From: Clostridium_I sp963725425
GTDB taxonomy: Bacteria > Bacillota > Clostridia > Clostridiales > Clostridiaceae
Assembly: GCA_963725425.1 (NCBI GenBank)
Contig: CAVRYJ010000031.1
Span: forward strand, 558,001 to 622,000
Length of the DNA: 64,000 nucleotides
Reading direction: 5' to 3'
Part shown: piece after piece, positions 56,430 through 64,000 of the stretch
Numbering within the stretch: the stretch's first letter is position 1
How the letters are laid out: every line of letters begins with the position of its first letter
Made by a program: the position numbers and the translations under genes
Notes under the pieces: generated by a model
Database searches by the model: none
What the model was told of the DNA's origin: nothing
Seen by the model: only the letters and a program-made list of their open reading frames with translations

Positions 56430-58220
56430 GTGAATAAGCTAAAAAATAAATTTATATTAATACCCGTTACAATAAGTATTATATCTTTGATAATGCTTGG
56501 TATAATTAATTTTGCAGGTATTAAGTCCATTGACAAACAATACTTATATTTTCGTAAAGATATATCCAGCAATCTGGTTGATGAAGTATTTGTTACAAAT
56601 TCACCCAAAATAGATGTAAAACTTAAAAATGGTACAATTTATCAAACAGATAATCCTAGAGTAGCAAATTTTAAGGAACAGTTACTAGAAGATAATATTC
56701 AAGTATCTGAGACACCTTATTATCCTACTATTGAAATATTACCAATATTAGTTCTTGTTATTTCCTTGATAATTGCAATATTCATGATGGTAAAATCCAA
56801 ATCTTTTACCCATAAAAAATTATTTGCAGTAGACTCTTTAGATATAACCCCAGAGGAGAGCACAACTTTTGACTTTAACTCCGTGGCCGGGAATGAAGAG
56901 GCAAAAGAGAGCGTAAATGACATCGTTGATTTTCTAAAAAATCCAGAAAAATATTCTCATTATGGTGCAAGGATGCCAAAGGGAATCATTCTTTATGGTG
57001 AGCCTGGTACCGGTAAAACCCTTTTAGCAAAAGCCGTAGCCGGTGAAGCAAAAGTTCCTTTTTATGCTATGACTGGTTCTGATTTTATTCAAATCTATGT
57101 AGGTGTAGGTGCCAGTAGAATAAGACAGCTTTTTAAAAAAGCAAGAACAAATGGTAAAGCTGTTATTTTTATAGATGAAATAGATGCTATTGGTAAAAAA
57201 AGATCTGGAGGCAGTTCTGGTGGTTCAGACGAGAGAGATCAAACCCTTAACGCATTGCTAACAGAAATGTCTGGTTTCAATGAAAAAGAAGGAATAGTTG
57301 TTATTGCTGCCACAAACAGATTAGATATGCTAGACTCTGCTCTCTTAAGGCCAGGTAGATTTGACAGACATATTGAAATATCACTTCCTGATTTAAGTGC
57401 CAGAAAAAAAATAATACAACTTCACCTAAATAATAAACCAGTTGGAAAAATAAATATAGAAGACTGGTCACGGAAAACTGCATATTTTTCAGGTGCAAAA
57501 CTTGAAAGCCTTATAAATGAAGCTGCTATTATAGCTTGCAAAGATAAAAGTGAACGTATTGAAGATCAACATATTGATAAAGCCTACTCCATAGTATTAG
57601 CAGGTTATGAAAAGATAAATAGATCTCATATAAGTGAAAAGGATAGAAAAATCACAGCTTTTCACGAGGCTGGACATGCATTGTTGTCCCTTAAACTACT
57701 ACCTGAAGATACACTATCCAAGGTAACAATAATACCAAGCACAAAAGGTGCTGGTGGATATACTTTAAGCATCCCCATGGATACTATGTATCAAAATAAA
57801 GACTATATAAAGAAAAAAATCATGGTTCTACTAGGTGGAAGATTAGCTGAAGAACTAACATTCTCTAAAGACTTTATAACCACTGGCGCCTACAGTGACC
57901 TTAAGGAAAGTACAAATCTTGTTAAAAATATGGTCACTCAATATGGAATGGGCGATAGTATAGGTTTACTTAATCTTTCAGAACTTTCAAATATAGATTG
58001 TAATGTTGGCAATGACATAACTTTAGAGTGTAAAAATATTCTAAATTCACTCTATGAAGAAGCAAAAACTCTTTTATCTTCAAATCTAACTATTTTGAAC
58101 GAGCTTTCAGAAAGGCTTTTGGATAAAGAGACGCTTTTATCAGATGAAATCTATAAAATAGTGACAAGTGATAAGTTACAAGTTGCTGAAGATCTTCTGC
58201 TAACGCAGAAGAATCAATAA
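56430..58220 (+). CDS. ftsH: FtsH-type ATP-dependent zinc metalloprotease
   Basis: About 596 residues: N-terminal TM (ILIPVTISIISLIMLGIINFA), short extracytoplasmic loop, second TM (PILVLVISLIIAIFMMV, about 106-122), AAA domain with GEPGTGKTLLAKA (about 193-205), Walker B VIFIDEIDAIGKK, SRH RPGRFDRHI, and an M41 peptidase domain with HEAGH (about 410) and the third zinc ligand in TTGAYSDLKEST. It degrades membrane and cytosolic proteins. GTG at 56430 is 7 nt after AGGAGG; ATGs upstream lack a site. FtsH is often encoded near hpt/tilS, so this may be an additional paralogue. A terminator follows. Confidence 0.92.
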   Translation: MNKLKNKFILIPVTISIISLIMLGIINFAGIKSIDKQYLYFRKDISSNLVDEVFVTNSPKIDVKLKNGTIYQTDNPRVANFKEQLLEDNIQVSETPYYPTIEILPILVLVISLIIAIFMMVKSKSFTHKKLFAVDSLDITPEESTTFDFNSVAGNEEAKESVNDIVDFLKNPEKYSHYGARMPKGIILYGEPGTGKTLLAKAVAGEAKVPFYAMTGSDFIQIYVGVGASRIRQLFKKARTNGKAVIFIDEIDAIGKKRSGGSSGGSDERDQTLNALLTEMSGFNEKEGIVVIAATNRLDMLDSALLRPGRFDRHIEISLPDLSARKKIIQLHLNNKPVGKINIEDWSRKTAYFSGAKLESLINEAAIIACKDKSERIEDQHIDKAYSIVLAGYEKINRSHISEKDRKITAFHEAGHALLSLKLLPEDTLSKVTIIPSTKGAGGYTLSIPMDTMYQNKDYIKKKIMVLLGGRLAEELTFSKDFITTGAYSDLKESTNLVKNMVTQYGMGDSIGLLNLSELSNIDCNVGNDITLECKNILNSLYEEAKTLLSSNLTILNELSERLLDKETLLSDEIYKIVTSDKLQVAEDLLLTQKNQ

Positions 58221-58221
58221 A

Positions 58222-58267
58222 AAAGGAATGCTAGTAGATTTGTTTACAAATCTACTAGCATTCCTTT
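58222..58267. terminator. Terminator after the ftsH-like gene
   Basis: A 22-bp perfect stem beginning AAAGGAATGCTAGTAG, apex TGTTTACA, then TTT; convergent use is possible. Confidence 0.9.
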
Positions 58268-58308
58268 ATATTAACTAATTGTTTTATTTTGCGCCAAGGC
58301 AAAATTTC

Positions 58309-58366
58309 CTTAACTTGTCACTTGTCACTTGTCACTTGTCACTTAGCTTGTCACTTGTCACTTCTT
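58309..58366. repeat. Heptanucleotide tandem tract (TTGTCAC x6)
   Basis: TTAACTTGTCAC followed by TTGTCAC units (four plus two, split by TTAGC) lies 25 bp beyond the rhomboid stop. It is preceded on the plus strand by TTTTGCGCCAAGGCAAAAT (58286-58304), as at 13172. Confidence 0.9.
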
Positions 58367-58390
58367 CTCTCAGCTTTTTAACTTAATTTG

Positions 58391-59335
58391 CTAACTTTCT
58401 TTATATAAAATCCACGAGAGTGCCGTTCCACTAATAAATCCGCCCAGATGTGCGAATAAATCTATATTGGGCACTGAAACAGAAAAAATAAGATTTATTA
58501 CTATTACCACTATAACATTTTTTAAAAATCCTTTTCCAATCCTGTCTCTAAGTTTGTATGCCATTACGAGAGTTGCTCCCATTATGCCGAATATTGCTCC
58601 AGAAGCTCCTATTGACATAGAACTACTGCATAAATAACTTAAGGAAGATGCACATATGGCCGAAACAATATAAATCACTATATATCTTGATTTTCCATAA
58701 ATTTTTTCAACCAATTTTCCTACTATATATAGTGAATACATATTCATTGTAATATGAACAATACCCTCATGCAAAAATTCACTAGTTAAAAGTCTGTAAT
58801 ACTGACCACTACTAATAAGTGCATTGTCCTTCGCTCCCATGGCGATTAATACATTGGAATCTATATTAAATATGTTACCTGAAAAATATGCAGATATTAA
58901 AAATATCACAATATTGATTGCTATAATAAAATATGTAACTAAATAGTCAGCTGGATTTTCATGTGGTTTTTGAGAATTTATAATATTTTCTATTTCCCCA
59001 GCCCTGCCATCCATATCTGTTGAAATATATAAAACTTTATTTTTATTAATATTTAGTGCTATAAGTCTATTTTCATCTAGGTTCACATGAGAATTACTTT
59101 TGGTTATTAAGACCTTAACATACTCTATACTCTCTTTATGGTTGATTTCTAAATCATTTATAATTATATCTAATTGTTTACGCTGATTATTCTCAAAAAA
59201 TACAAAAACTTTTTTTGGAGAAATTTCACTATTTATAACTCCCCATAAATAATCATTTCCACATTTAAGCTCTGTTATTTGATAATTATACTGCCTGCTA
59301 AGACTTTCAATAAGTAATCTTGTTTTTTTATTCAT
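58391..59335 (-). CDS. Rhomboid-family intramembrane serine protease
   Basis: About 314 residues. The first 130 are a soluble N-terminal domain; then come six to seven TM helices with HEGIVHITMNMYSLYIVG (about 189-206), catalytic Ser246 in GASGAIFG and His296 in LFAHLGGFISG. It cleaves TM segments in the membrane. The layout with a large cytosolic N-domain resembles YqgP/GluP types. ATG 59335 has GGAG 6 nt upstream. Confidence 0.92.
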   Translation of the reverse strand: MNKKTRLLIESLSRQYNYQITELKCGNDYLWGVINSEISPKKVFVFFENNQRKQLDIIINDLEINHKESIEYVKVLITKSNSHVNLDENRLIALNINKNKVLYISTDMDGRAGEIENIINSQKPHENPADYLVTYFIIAINIVIFLISAYFSGNIFNIDSNVLIAMGAKDNALISSGQYYRLLTSEFLHEGIVHITMNMYSLYIVGKLVEKIYGKSRYIVIYIVSAICASSLSYLCSSSMSIGASGAIFGIMGATLVMAYKLRDRIGKGFLKNVIVVIVINLIFSVSVPNIDLFAHLGGFISGTALSWILYKES

Positions 59336-59440
59336 AATATTCTCCATTTTAATAAAAAATTTATTAATTTTAAATATTCCATTACAATTAAATTACTATT
59401 ATTTTATTATTCATTACATAAATCCCATTAATATCACTAA

Positions 59441-60499
59441 TTATACTATATCTTCTATTGTAATATCATTGTTACATATTAAGTCAATCTCATAAAACCT
59501 TTCTGATTTTTTTGTGCAATTAACATTCAAAACTCTTATAATTGGTCTATCAGGAAATCCACCATTTTGCCTTATTACATATCCTTCAACCTTATTAGAT
59601 AAAATCACATGACTTCCTAATGGGTAAACGGAAAAAGTATTTTTAAATTTATTTACAATTTTACTGTCAAACATATTTCCACTACCAGCCAAAATAAGTT
59701 CGTAGGCATCATTAGGTTTAAATCTCTTCCTATAGCTCCTATTGCTTGCAACTGCAGCATATACGTCACACACACAGGCTACTCTTCCAAATTTAGATAT
59801 AGAATTTCCACTTAATCCATATGGGTAACCTTTTCCATCAAATCTTTCATGATGTTCTGATACTACTCTAATTGTATTATCAGATATTGTATAGTTTTTT
59901 TCCAAAATTTCTTTTCCATAAATAGGATGCTTCCTTATTTCCTTAAATTCATCATCCGTTAAAGACCCCTTTTTATTTATTATAGCATATGGGACCTTTG
60001 TTTTGCCGATATCGTGAAGAATCGCTCCCGTACCTAGCTCTCTCAATTCATTGGAATTAAAATTCATGTTAAGTCCCAAGAATGTTGACATTACGCATGT
60101 ATCAATACAGTGAAGATATGTATAATTGTCATAGGTCTTTATATCAAAAAGAAAACTATTTATATCTCCAGTCTCCATAATATAATTAATTAACTCTTCT
60201 AATACTTTTATCGATTCCCTTATGTTTGTCTTATCGTTATTACAAATATTTTTTACTATTTTTGACATGTTCTTCATTGTCAAACTTTTAAGTTCTACCA
60301 ATTTATCATCGTAAATATCTACATCAGCGAACCTATCATCTTCTATATAAACATAAGAAACTCCTATTTCCTTAAGTCTTTGTATAAATCTATTATTCAA
60401 TTTAATACCCGATCTTAGCAATATAGTGCCTTCATTAGTATATATATTTTTTCCTAAAACTTCATTTTCATTAACATTATCCATAAACTCTAATCTCAT
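59441..60499 (-). CDS. HD-GYP domain protein (probable c-di-GMP phosphodiesterase)
   Basis: About 352 residues. The N-terminal part is a small sensor-like region; the HD-GYP domain runs about 115-300 with ILHDIGKTKVP (about 160), HPIYGKEILE and SEHHERFDGKGYPYGLSG (about 210-227), whose GYP motif separates it from plain HD domains. C-terminal residues form a small beta domain (GYVIRQNGGFPDRPIIRVLN). Expected activity is c-di-GMP hydrolysis, which can link to type IV pilus control. AAGGAG precedes ATG 60499. Confidence 0.92.
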   Translation of the reverse strand: MRLEFMDNVNENEVLGKNIYTNEGTILLRSGIKLNNRFIQRLKEIGVSYVYIEDDRFADVDIYDDKLVELKSLTMKNMSKIVKNICNNDKTNIRESIKVLEELINYIMETGDINSFLFDIKTYDNYTYLHCIDTCVMSTFLGLNMNFNSNELRELGTGAILHDIGKTKVPYAIINKKGSLTDDEFKEIRKHPIYGKEILEKNYTISDNTIRVVSEHHERFDGKGYPYGLSGNSISKFGRVACVCDVYAAVASNRSYRKRFKPNDAYELILAGSGNMFDSKIVNKFKNTFSVYPLGSHVILSNKVEGYVIRQNGGFPDRPIIRVLNVNCTKKSERFYEIDLICNNDITIEDIV

Positions 60500-60665
60500 A
60501 AAAATCTCCTTCACATGAAAAGACTAAAATTCTCAAGTACTTCTTACAATATTACATCATTATGTAATATTTAACAAGATACTTGTTTTCGTTTTATTTT
60601 AAATTGATTAATAAAACCATTCAAGTACTACTTGAATATATATGAATAACCATAAAAATTGATAA

Positions 60666-60836
60666 ATGAAGTTGTGTCAAAATAAGAAAGTTAAGAATTA
60701 AAAATTGAGATTAAAGGATGCTTTTCTTCACTGTGTTCACAAAATCCAAAAAGTTAATGCTGATTTTACATGGATTTGCTACGTAAAATCGACATTAACT
60801 TTCAATTGTCAATTGTTACTTGTTACTTGTTACTTG
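60666..60836. repeat. Dispersed repeat, family C, copy 3, with hairpin and heptamers
   Basis: TTGTGTCAAAATAAGAAAG and TTAAGAATTAAAAATTGAG match 25195-25250. A 20-bp imperfect hairpin follows (60750-60769 with 60783-60802), then CAATTGT and TTACTTG tandem units up to the pepF stop. Confidence 0.7.
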
Positions 60837-60848
60837 TTACTTGTTACT
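60805..60848. repeat. Heptanucleotide tandem tract (TTACTTG x5)
   Basis: Five units of TTACTTG run into the last codons and stop of pepF (TSNK stop is encoded by ACAAGTAACAAGTAA). Confidence 0.9.
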
Positions 60849-62657
60849 TGTATCTTGCCTGTCACTTTCCAGCATATCCAATAGTTTATTAAATCTATCA
60901 ATAGTATCTTCAAGTGGTTTTGGTGTTGTCATATCAACTCCGCCTCTTTTTAATACCTCGATTGGATAATCACTGGCACCACTCTTTAAAAATTCTTTAT
61001 ACTTAAGTACTGCATCTTTTTCACCATTAAGTATCATATTGCAAAATGAATTAGCTGCCGAATATCCAGTAGCATATTGATACACATAAAAATCACTATA
61101 AAAATGAGGTATTCTTGCCCATTCCATATCTATTTCATTATCTATAATCATATTCTTGCCAAAATATTTCACATTGAGTTCATGCCATATTTTACAATAA
61201 TCTTCCCCTGAAAGAGGTGAACCATTTTCTATACTTTCATGTATTACTTTTTCAAATTCAGCAAACATAACTTGCCTAAACACAGTAGTTCTTATTTGTT
61301 CAAGCTGTTGATTTACAAAATACAGTTTTTTCTCTTTATTTTGCTCTTTATTTATTAAGTGGTTTATAAGTAAACATTCATTAGTAGTTGACGCAACCTC
61401 TGCGCAAAACAATGAATAATCTGCATATATATAAGGTTGATTTTTCCTTGAATAATATGAGTGTATTGAATGACCCATCTCATGAGCTAGTGTTGAAACA
61501 TCATTCAATTCATAATTATAATTTAACAACACATATGGCATAGTATCGTAGCTACCAGAAGAATAAGCTCCTCCTCTTTTGCCTTTATTTTCAAATACAT
61601 CTACCCATCCTTCATCAATGCCTTCCTGAAAAATATGCAAATAATCCTCTCCAAGAGGTTTTAATCCTTCTTTTACGATTTTCACTGCTTCGTCAAATTC
61701 GATATGTTCTTTTGGCACATCTACTATAGGTACATATAAATCATACATATGAAGTTCATCCAAGTTCAGAAGTTCCTTTTTAATCTTTACATATCTATGC
61801 ATAGAATCTTTGAGTTTGTCATTTATGGTGGCCAATAGATTTGTATATACTTCTATTGGAATATCATTTGGCATTAAGCTGGATTCCATAGAATTTTTGT
61901 AATGTCTTGTCTTTGACTGGAATACAAAATTTTTAACAGAAGATGATAATGACTCTGCAAAGGTGTTCTTATATTTTCCATAAGTATTAAATAGAGTAGT
62001 AAATGCTTTTTTCCTAACTTCTCTATTTTTAGATTTTATAAATTCACTATATTTTACTTCCGTTAGTTCAACTTTTCTTCCATCTTCATCAGTTATATTA
62101 GGGAATGTCATATCTGCATTAGAAAGCATACTAAAAATATTACCAGGTGATTCTAAACAATCAGAAACTCCTGCCAATATTTTTTCTTCACTTTTTGAAA
62201 GTATATGGGGTTTCATTTTTAAAATATCTTTAAGTGCAAATTCATATAATTTTAATTCTGGTAGCTCCTTAATTTCTATTTCAATAGTAGCATCTGGAAG
62301 TGCTAATATTTCTGGAATAAAAAAAGCCTCTGCACTATTAAACTCAGAAAGATACGCATCTATTTTGCTTCTCAAAATTTGAAACTCTGTGTTTGCAGTA
62401 TTTTCATCACTTCTTTGATGTGCATAAACGCATAATTTTTCTAATATTCTTGAAGCTTTCTCATCTAATTTGTAAAACTCCAATAATTTTTCACTATCAC
62501 TAAATTTTCCACTAAAACTACTTATTTGCGTTGCATAACTTCTAACTTTATTAAAATCGGCCTCAAATGCTTCATTGTCCTTGTATATCTTATCTATTTT
62601 CCATTTATACTTTTCTTCAATCATATTCCTTGATTTTGTTTTTTCTATTTCATCCAT
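60837..62657 (-). CDS. pepF: Oligoendopeptidase F
   Basis: A 606-residue M3-family zinc peptidase. The N-terminal helical region (KYKWKIDKIYKDNEAFEADF) is typical of PepF; the active site is LAHEMGHSIHSYYS (about 385-398), with the third ligand Glu in CAEVASTTNE (about 415). It degrades short peptides in the cytoplasm. AGGAGG precedes the ATG by about 10 nt. The C-terminal four residues derive from the heptamer tract. Confidence 0.96.
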   Translation of the reverse strand: MDEIEKTKSRNMIEEKYKWKIDKIYKDNEAFEADFNKVRSYATQISSFSGKFSDSEKLLEFYKLDEKASRILEKLCVYAHQRSDENTANTEFQILRSKIDAYLSEFNSAEAFFIPEILALPDATIEIEIKELPELKLYEFALKDILKMKPHILSKSEEKILAGVSDCLESPGNIFSMLSNADMTFPNITDEDGRKVELTEVKYSEFIKSKNREVRKKAFTTLFNTYGKYKNTFAESLSSSVKNFVFQSKTRHYKNSMESSLMPNDIPIEVYTNLLATINDKLKDSMHRYVKIKKELLNLDELHMYDLYVPIVDVPKEHIEFDEAVKIVKEGLKPLGEDYLHIFQEGIDEGWVDVFENKGKRGGAYSSGSYDTMPYVLLNYNYELNDVSTLAHEMGHSIHSYYSRKNQPYIYADYSLFCAEVASTTNECLLINHLINKEQNKEKKLYFVNQQLEQIRTTVFRQVMFAEFEKVIHESIENGSPLSGEDYCKIWHELNVKYFGKNMIIDNEIDMEWARIPHFYSDFYVYQYATGYSAANSFCNMILNGEKDAVLKYKEFLKSGASDYPIEVLKRGGVDMTTPKPLEDTIDRFNKLLDMLESDRQDTSNK

Positions 62658-62688
62658 ATATCATTCTCCTCCTAGCATTAGTTTGTTT

Positions 62689-62745
62689 TAAGGCATCTGA
62701 GAAAATACACTAGCATACTAGCTAGCTTTTTTTCAAAATCCATAA
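62689..62745. repeat. Short palindromic element related to 14317-14373
   Basis: TAAGGCATCTGA, AAAATACACTAGC and CTAGCTAGC match the outer end and hairpin of the 14317 element. It lies upstream of pepF. Confidence 0.5.
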
Positions 62746-62773
62746 ATGATTATCACCGCTATTTTCAATATTT

Positions 62774-62938
62774 TTAGGCACAATCAAGAAAATAACAAGT
62801 CAAAGATTCTGAGGATATTTTGCGGTAGGCGAGGAGCCAAAACCTCGCGCATATTGATATATGTAATGGTTATGGAAGGCGTTGCCTACCACTAAATACA
62901 CCAGAATACTGGCTTGTTATTTTTTTGATGATGCCTTA
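62774..62938 (+). repeat. Dispersed palindromic element, family A, copy 3
   Basis: Full-length copy (165 bp) starting TTAGGCACAATCAAG and ending TTTTGATGATGCCTTA. Most of it is closely matched by the reverse complement of 25380-25543. The last three bases are the stop codon (TAA, minus strand) of the next gene. Confidence 0.9.
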
Positions 62939-63331
62939 GTATAAACTCTTTTTATCTTTAATATCCTCAAAAACATTCTTTACAGCTTTTTCCACAAGAA
63001 TGCATGTTTCTACAAGCTTATCTTTCATATCCATATGTTCTGGTAAAAAATCGAATTTTAGTTTCCAAGTTGGATTGTATTCATCATCTACGTCTTCTAT
63101 TTCATAGCCATCTTTTGAAAACATACTATAGTTAAAAATATCAAAAATAGCGGAGTACTCCCATTCTTCAACATCTTTATTTGTATCAAAAAACAAATTA
63201 ACCTTTTCACCATCGAAGTACATTTTAGTAACATATTCGGCTCCATCACTTACTTCATAGCTACCGAGCTCTCTCACAAAAAGATTGCTTACTTTATCCT
63301 TTTCCATTAAAACTAAAGATGAAAAATTCAT
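62936..63331 (-). CDS. Hypothetical protein
   Basis: A 131-residue soluble acidic protein that I do not recognise. It has alternating strands (EYVTKMYFDGEKVNLFFDTNKDVEEWEYSAIFD) and an acidic helical C-terminus (LVETCILVEKAVKNVFEDIKDKK). AAAGGAG precedes the ATG. The stop codon is the end of a family A element, so the original C-terminus may have been altered by the insertion. Confidence 0.7.
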   Translation of the reverse strand: MNFSSLVLMEKDKVSNLFVRELGSYEVSDGAEYVTKMYFDGEKVNLFFDTNKDVEEWEYSAIFDIFNYSMFSKDGYEIEDVDDEYNPTWKLKFDFLPEHMDMKDKLVETCILVEKAVKNVFEDIKDKKSLY

Positions 63332-63445
63332 TATAACACTCCTTTATTTGTATCAAAATTAAAGTACATATAGTCTTTACAAATGGCAATATATTTATTA
63401 TAATATATTTACATTTTATGGATATTAATTATAGGGGGGCTTATT

Positions 63446-63805
63446 TTGAAAAAAAAATCCAAACATAAAAATATATCAATAGTTATCTTCTGTATTGTAG
63501 TTTTTATAGTCCTTTTAGCAAGACATAATATTGAAAACGACAAACGCACAGACATAACTTATTCTGCAGAACACTATTTAACTACAGGTTTTTTTAACAA
63601 TTATAAATTATACAATGTTGATTACTATCGCATTGTATTTTCAGATACAAAAAATGCAATACTTGAGGTACAAGGTATGGAATATAAAGTTCCACATAAG
63701 ATTGTTAAATATAGAATGATTATGCAGAAGGATAGGGACGGCCTTTGGAGTGTTAAAACACTGGCGCCACTTTCAAATTTAGAAACTACAAATGAATCCA
63801 ATTGA
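63446..63805 (+). CDS. Hypothetical membrane-anchored or secreted protein
   Basis: 119 residues: a basic start, one TM/signal helix (about 10-25, ISIVIFCIVVFIVLLA) and an extracytoplasmic domain with SAEHYLTTGFFNNYKLYNVDYYRIVFSDTKNAILEVQG. The fold resembles small DUF4829-like lipoprotein domains only loosely; I leave it unnamed. The start is TTG 63446, 6 nt after GGGGGG. Confidence 0.65.
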   Translation: MKKKSKHKNISIVIFCIVVFIVLLARHNIENDKRTDITYSAEHYLTTGFFNNYKLYNVDYYRIVFSDTKNAILEVQGMEYKVPHKIVKYRMIMQKDRDGLWSVKTLAPLSNLETTNESN

Positions 63806-63810
63806 AATAA

Positions 63811-64000
63811 TTATTTTTCGCTGGTTTTGGATAGTTTTTCCAAGCATTCTTGACAAACAGCCTTCATTTTAAGTTCATGCTCCAAAAGCACAAATCCAGT
63901 TTTATTCTTAATTAATTCTTCTATTGGAATCATTGGACAATCTATTTCTATCTTTTTATGACAACAACTGCATTCAATTTTATGCTTATGTTTATATTCC
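63811..64000 (-). CDS. Fur-family metalloregulator, C-terminal part (5' end off the window)
   Basis: The last 63 residues of a minus-strand frame: HKHKIECSCCHKKIEID, then PIEELIKNKTGFVLLEHELKMKAVCQECLEKL. The HxH ... CxxC ... H ... CxxC layout and the TGF-x-x-x-x-H motif match the dimerisation and metal domain of Fur/PerR/Zur proteins. Which metal it senses cannot be told from this part. Confidence 0.75.
   Translation of the reverse strand, partial: EYKHKHKIECSCCHKKIEIDCPMIPIEELIKNKTGFVLLEHELKMKAVCQECLEKLSKTSEK

Noticed and set aside
25380..62938. Family A as an insertion sequence
   Set aside because: 164 bp with no coding frame; at most a non-autonomous unit. No transposase was found in the window.

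Overview
The window is about 64 kb of an AT-rich, low-GC Gram-positive chromosome. The gene content, strong AGGAGG-type ribosome binding sites, rRNA operon and (Re)-citrate synthase-like gene point to Clostridium sensu stricto (cluster I). It looks like core chromosome: I see no phage, plasmid, transposase or CRISPR array. Most genes are on the minus strand.

Layout. 1-4.1 kb: type IV pilus operon pilB-pilC-pilA-pilM (minus; pilM runs off the left edge). 4.4-5.7 kb: metQ behind a SAM-I (S-box) riboswitch. 5.9-10 kb: CBS protein, DnaQ-like exonuclease, Lrp regulator, DUF378 protein and a split HPr kinase/PEPCK-like gene. 10.3-15.8 kb: argG-argH, then icd with a probable (Re)-citrate synthase (together part of the route to glutamate and arginine). 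16-19.3 kb: a split plsC acyltransferase and an ECF-sigma envelope operon. 19.4-24.9 kb: rRNA operon 16S-tRNAIle-23S-5S-tRNAAsn, with visible pre-rRNA processing stems. 25.6-35.5 kb: pfkA, uppP, manA, YitT, murT-gatD (both interrupted), an amino-acid permease and galE. 35.6-44.4 kb: clpB, two tandem HTH-TPR regulators, a DUF2089/SHOCT-like operon and an MFS-TetR pair. 44.6-56 kb: FIST-MCP sensor pair, an orphan Cys-rich membrane protein, MocR/DUF1847, alpha/beta hydrolase, a GH13-DUF1349-AraC sugar module and RNase H. 56-64 kb: a second-type FtsH, rhomboid protease, HD-GYP, pepF, two small unknowns and the end of a Fur-family gene.

Two themes stand out. First, five genes (HprK-like, plsC, a small membrane protein, murT, gatD) are each split by a 1-2 nt change in a mononucleotide run. 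Three of the junctions are exact X XXY YYZ heptamers (A AAA AAC, A AAA AAG, T TTT TTG). Homopolymer sequencing errors are the simplest explanation; programmed -1 frameshifting is the alternative. Second, the 3' ends of many genes carry short repeats in a fixed orientation relative to transcription: heptanucleotide tandem tracts, a 164-bp palindromic element (three copies), a roughly 80-bp hairpin unit (two near-identical three-unit arrays plus scattered copies) and a third dispersed family. Several of these supply or touch the stop codon. They are the least explained structures here.

All calls come from reading the sequence and recognising families; no database search was run.
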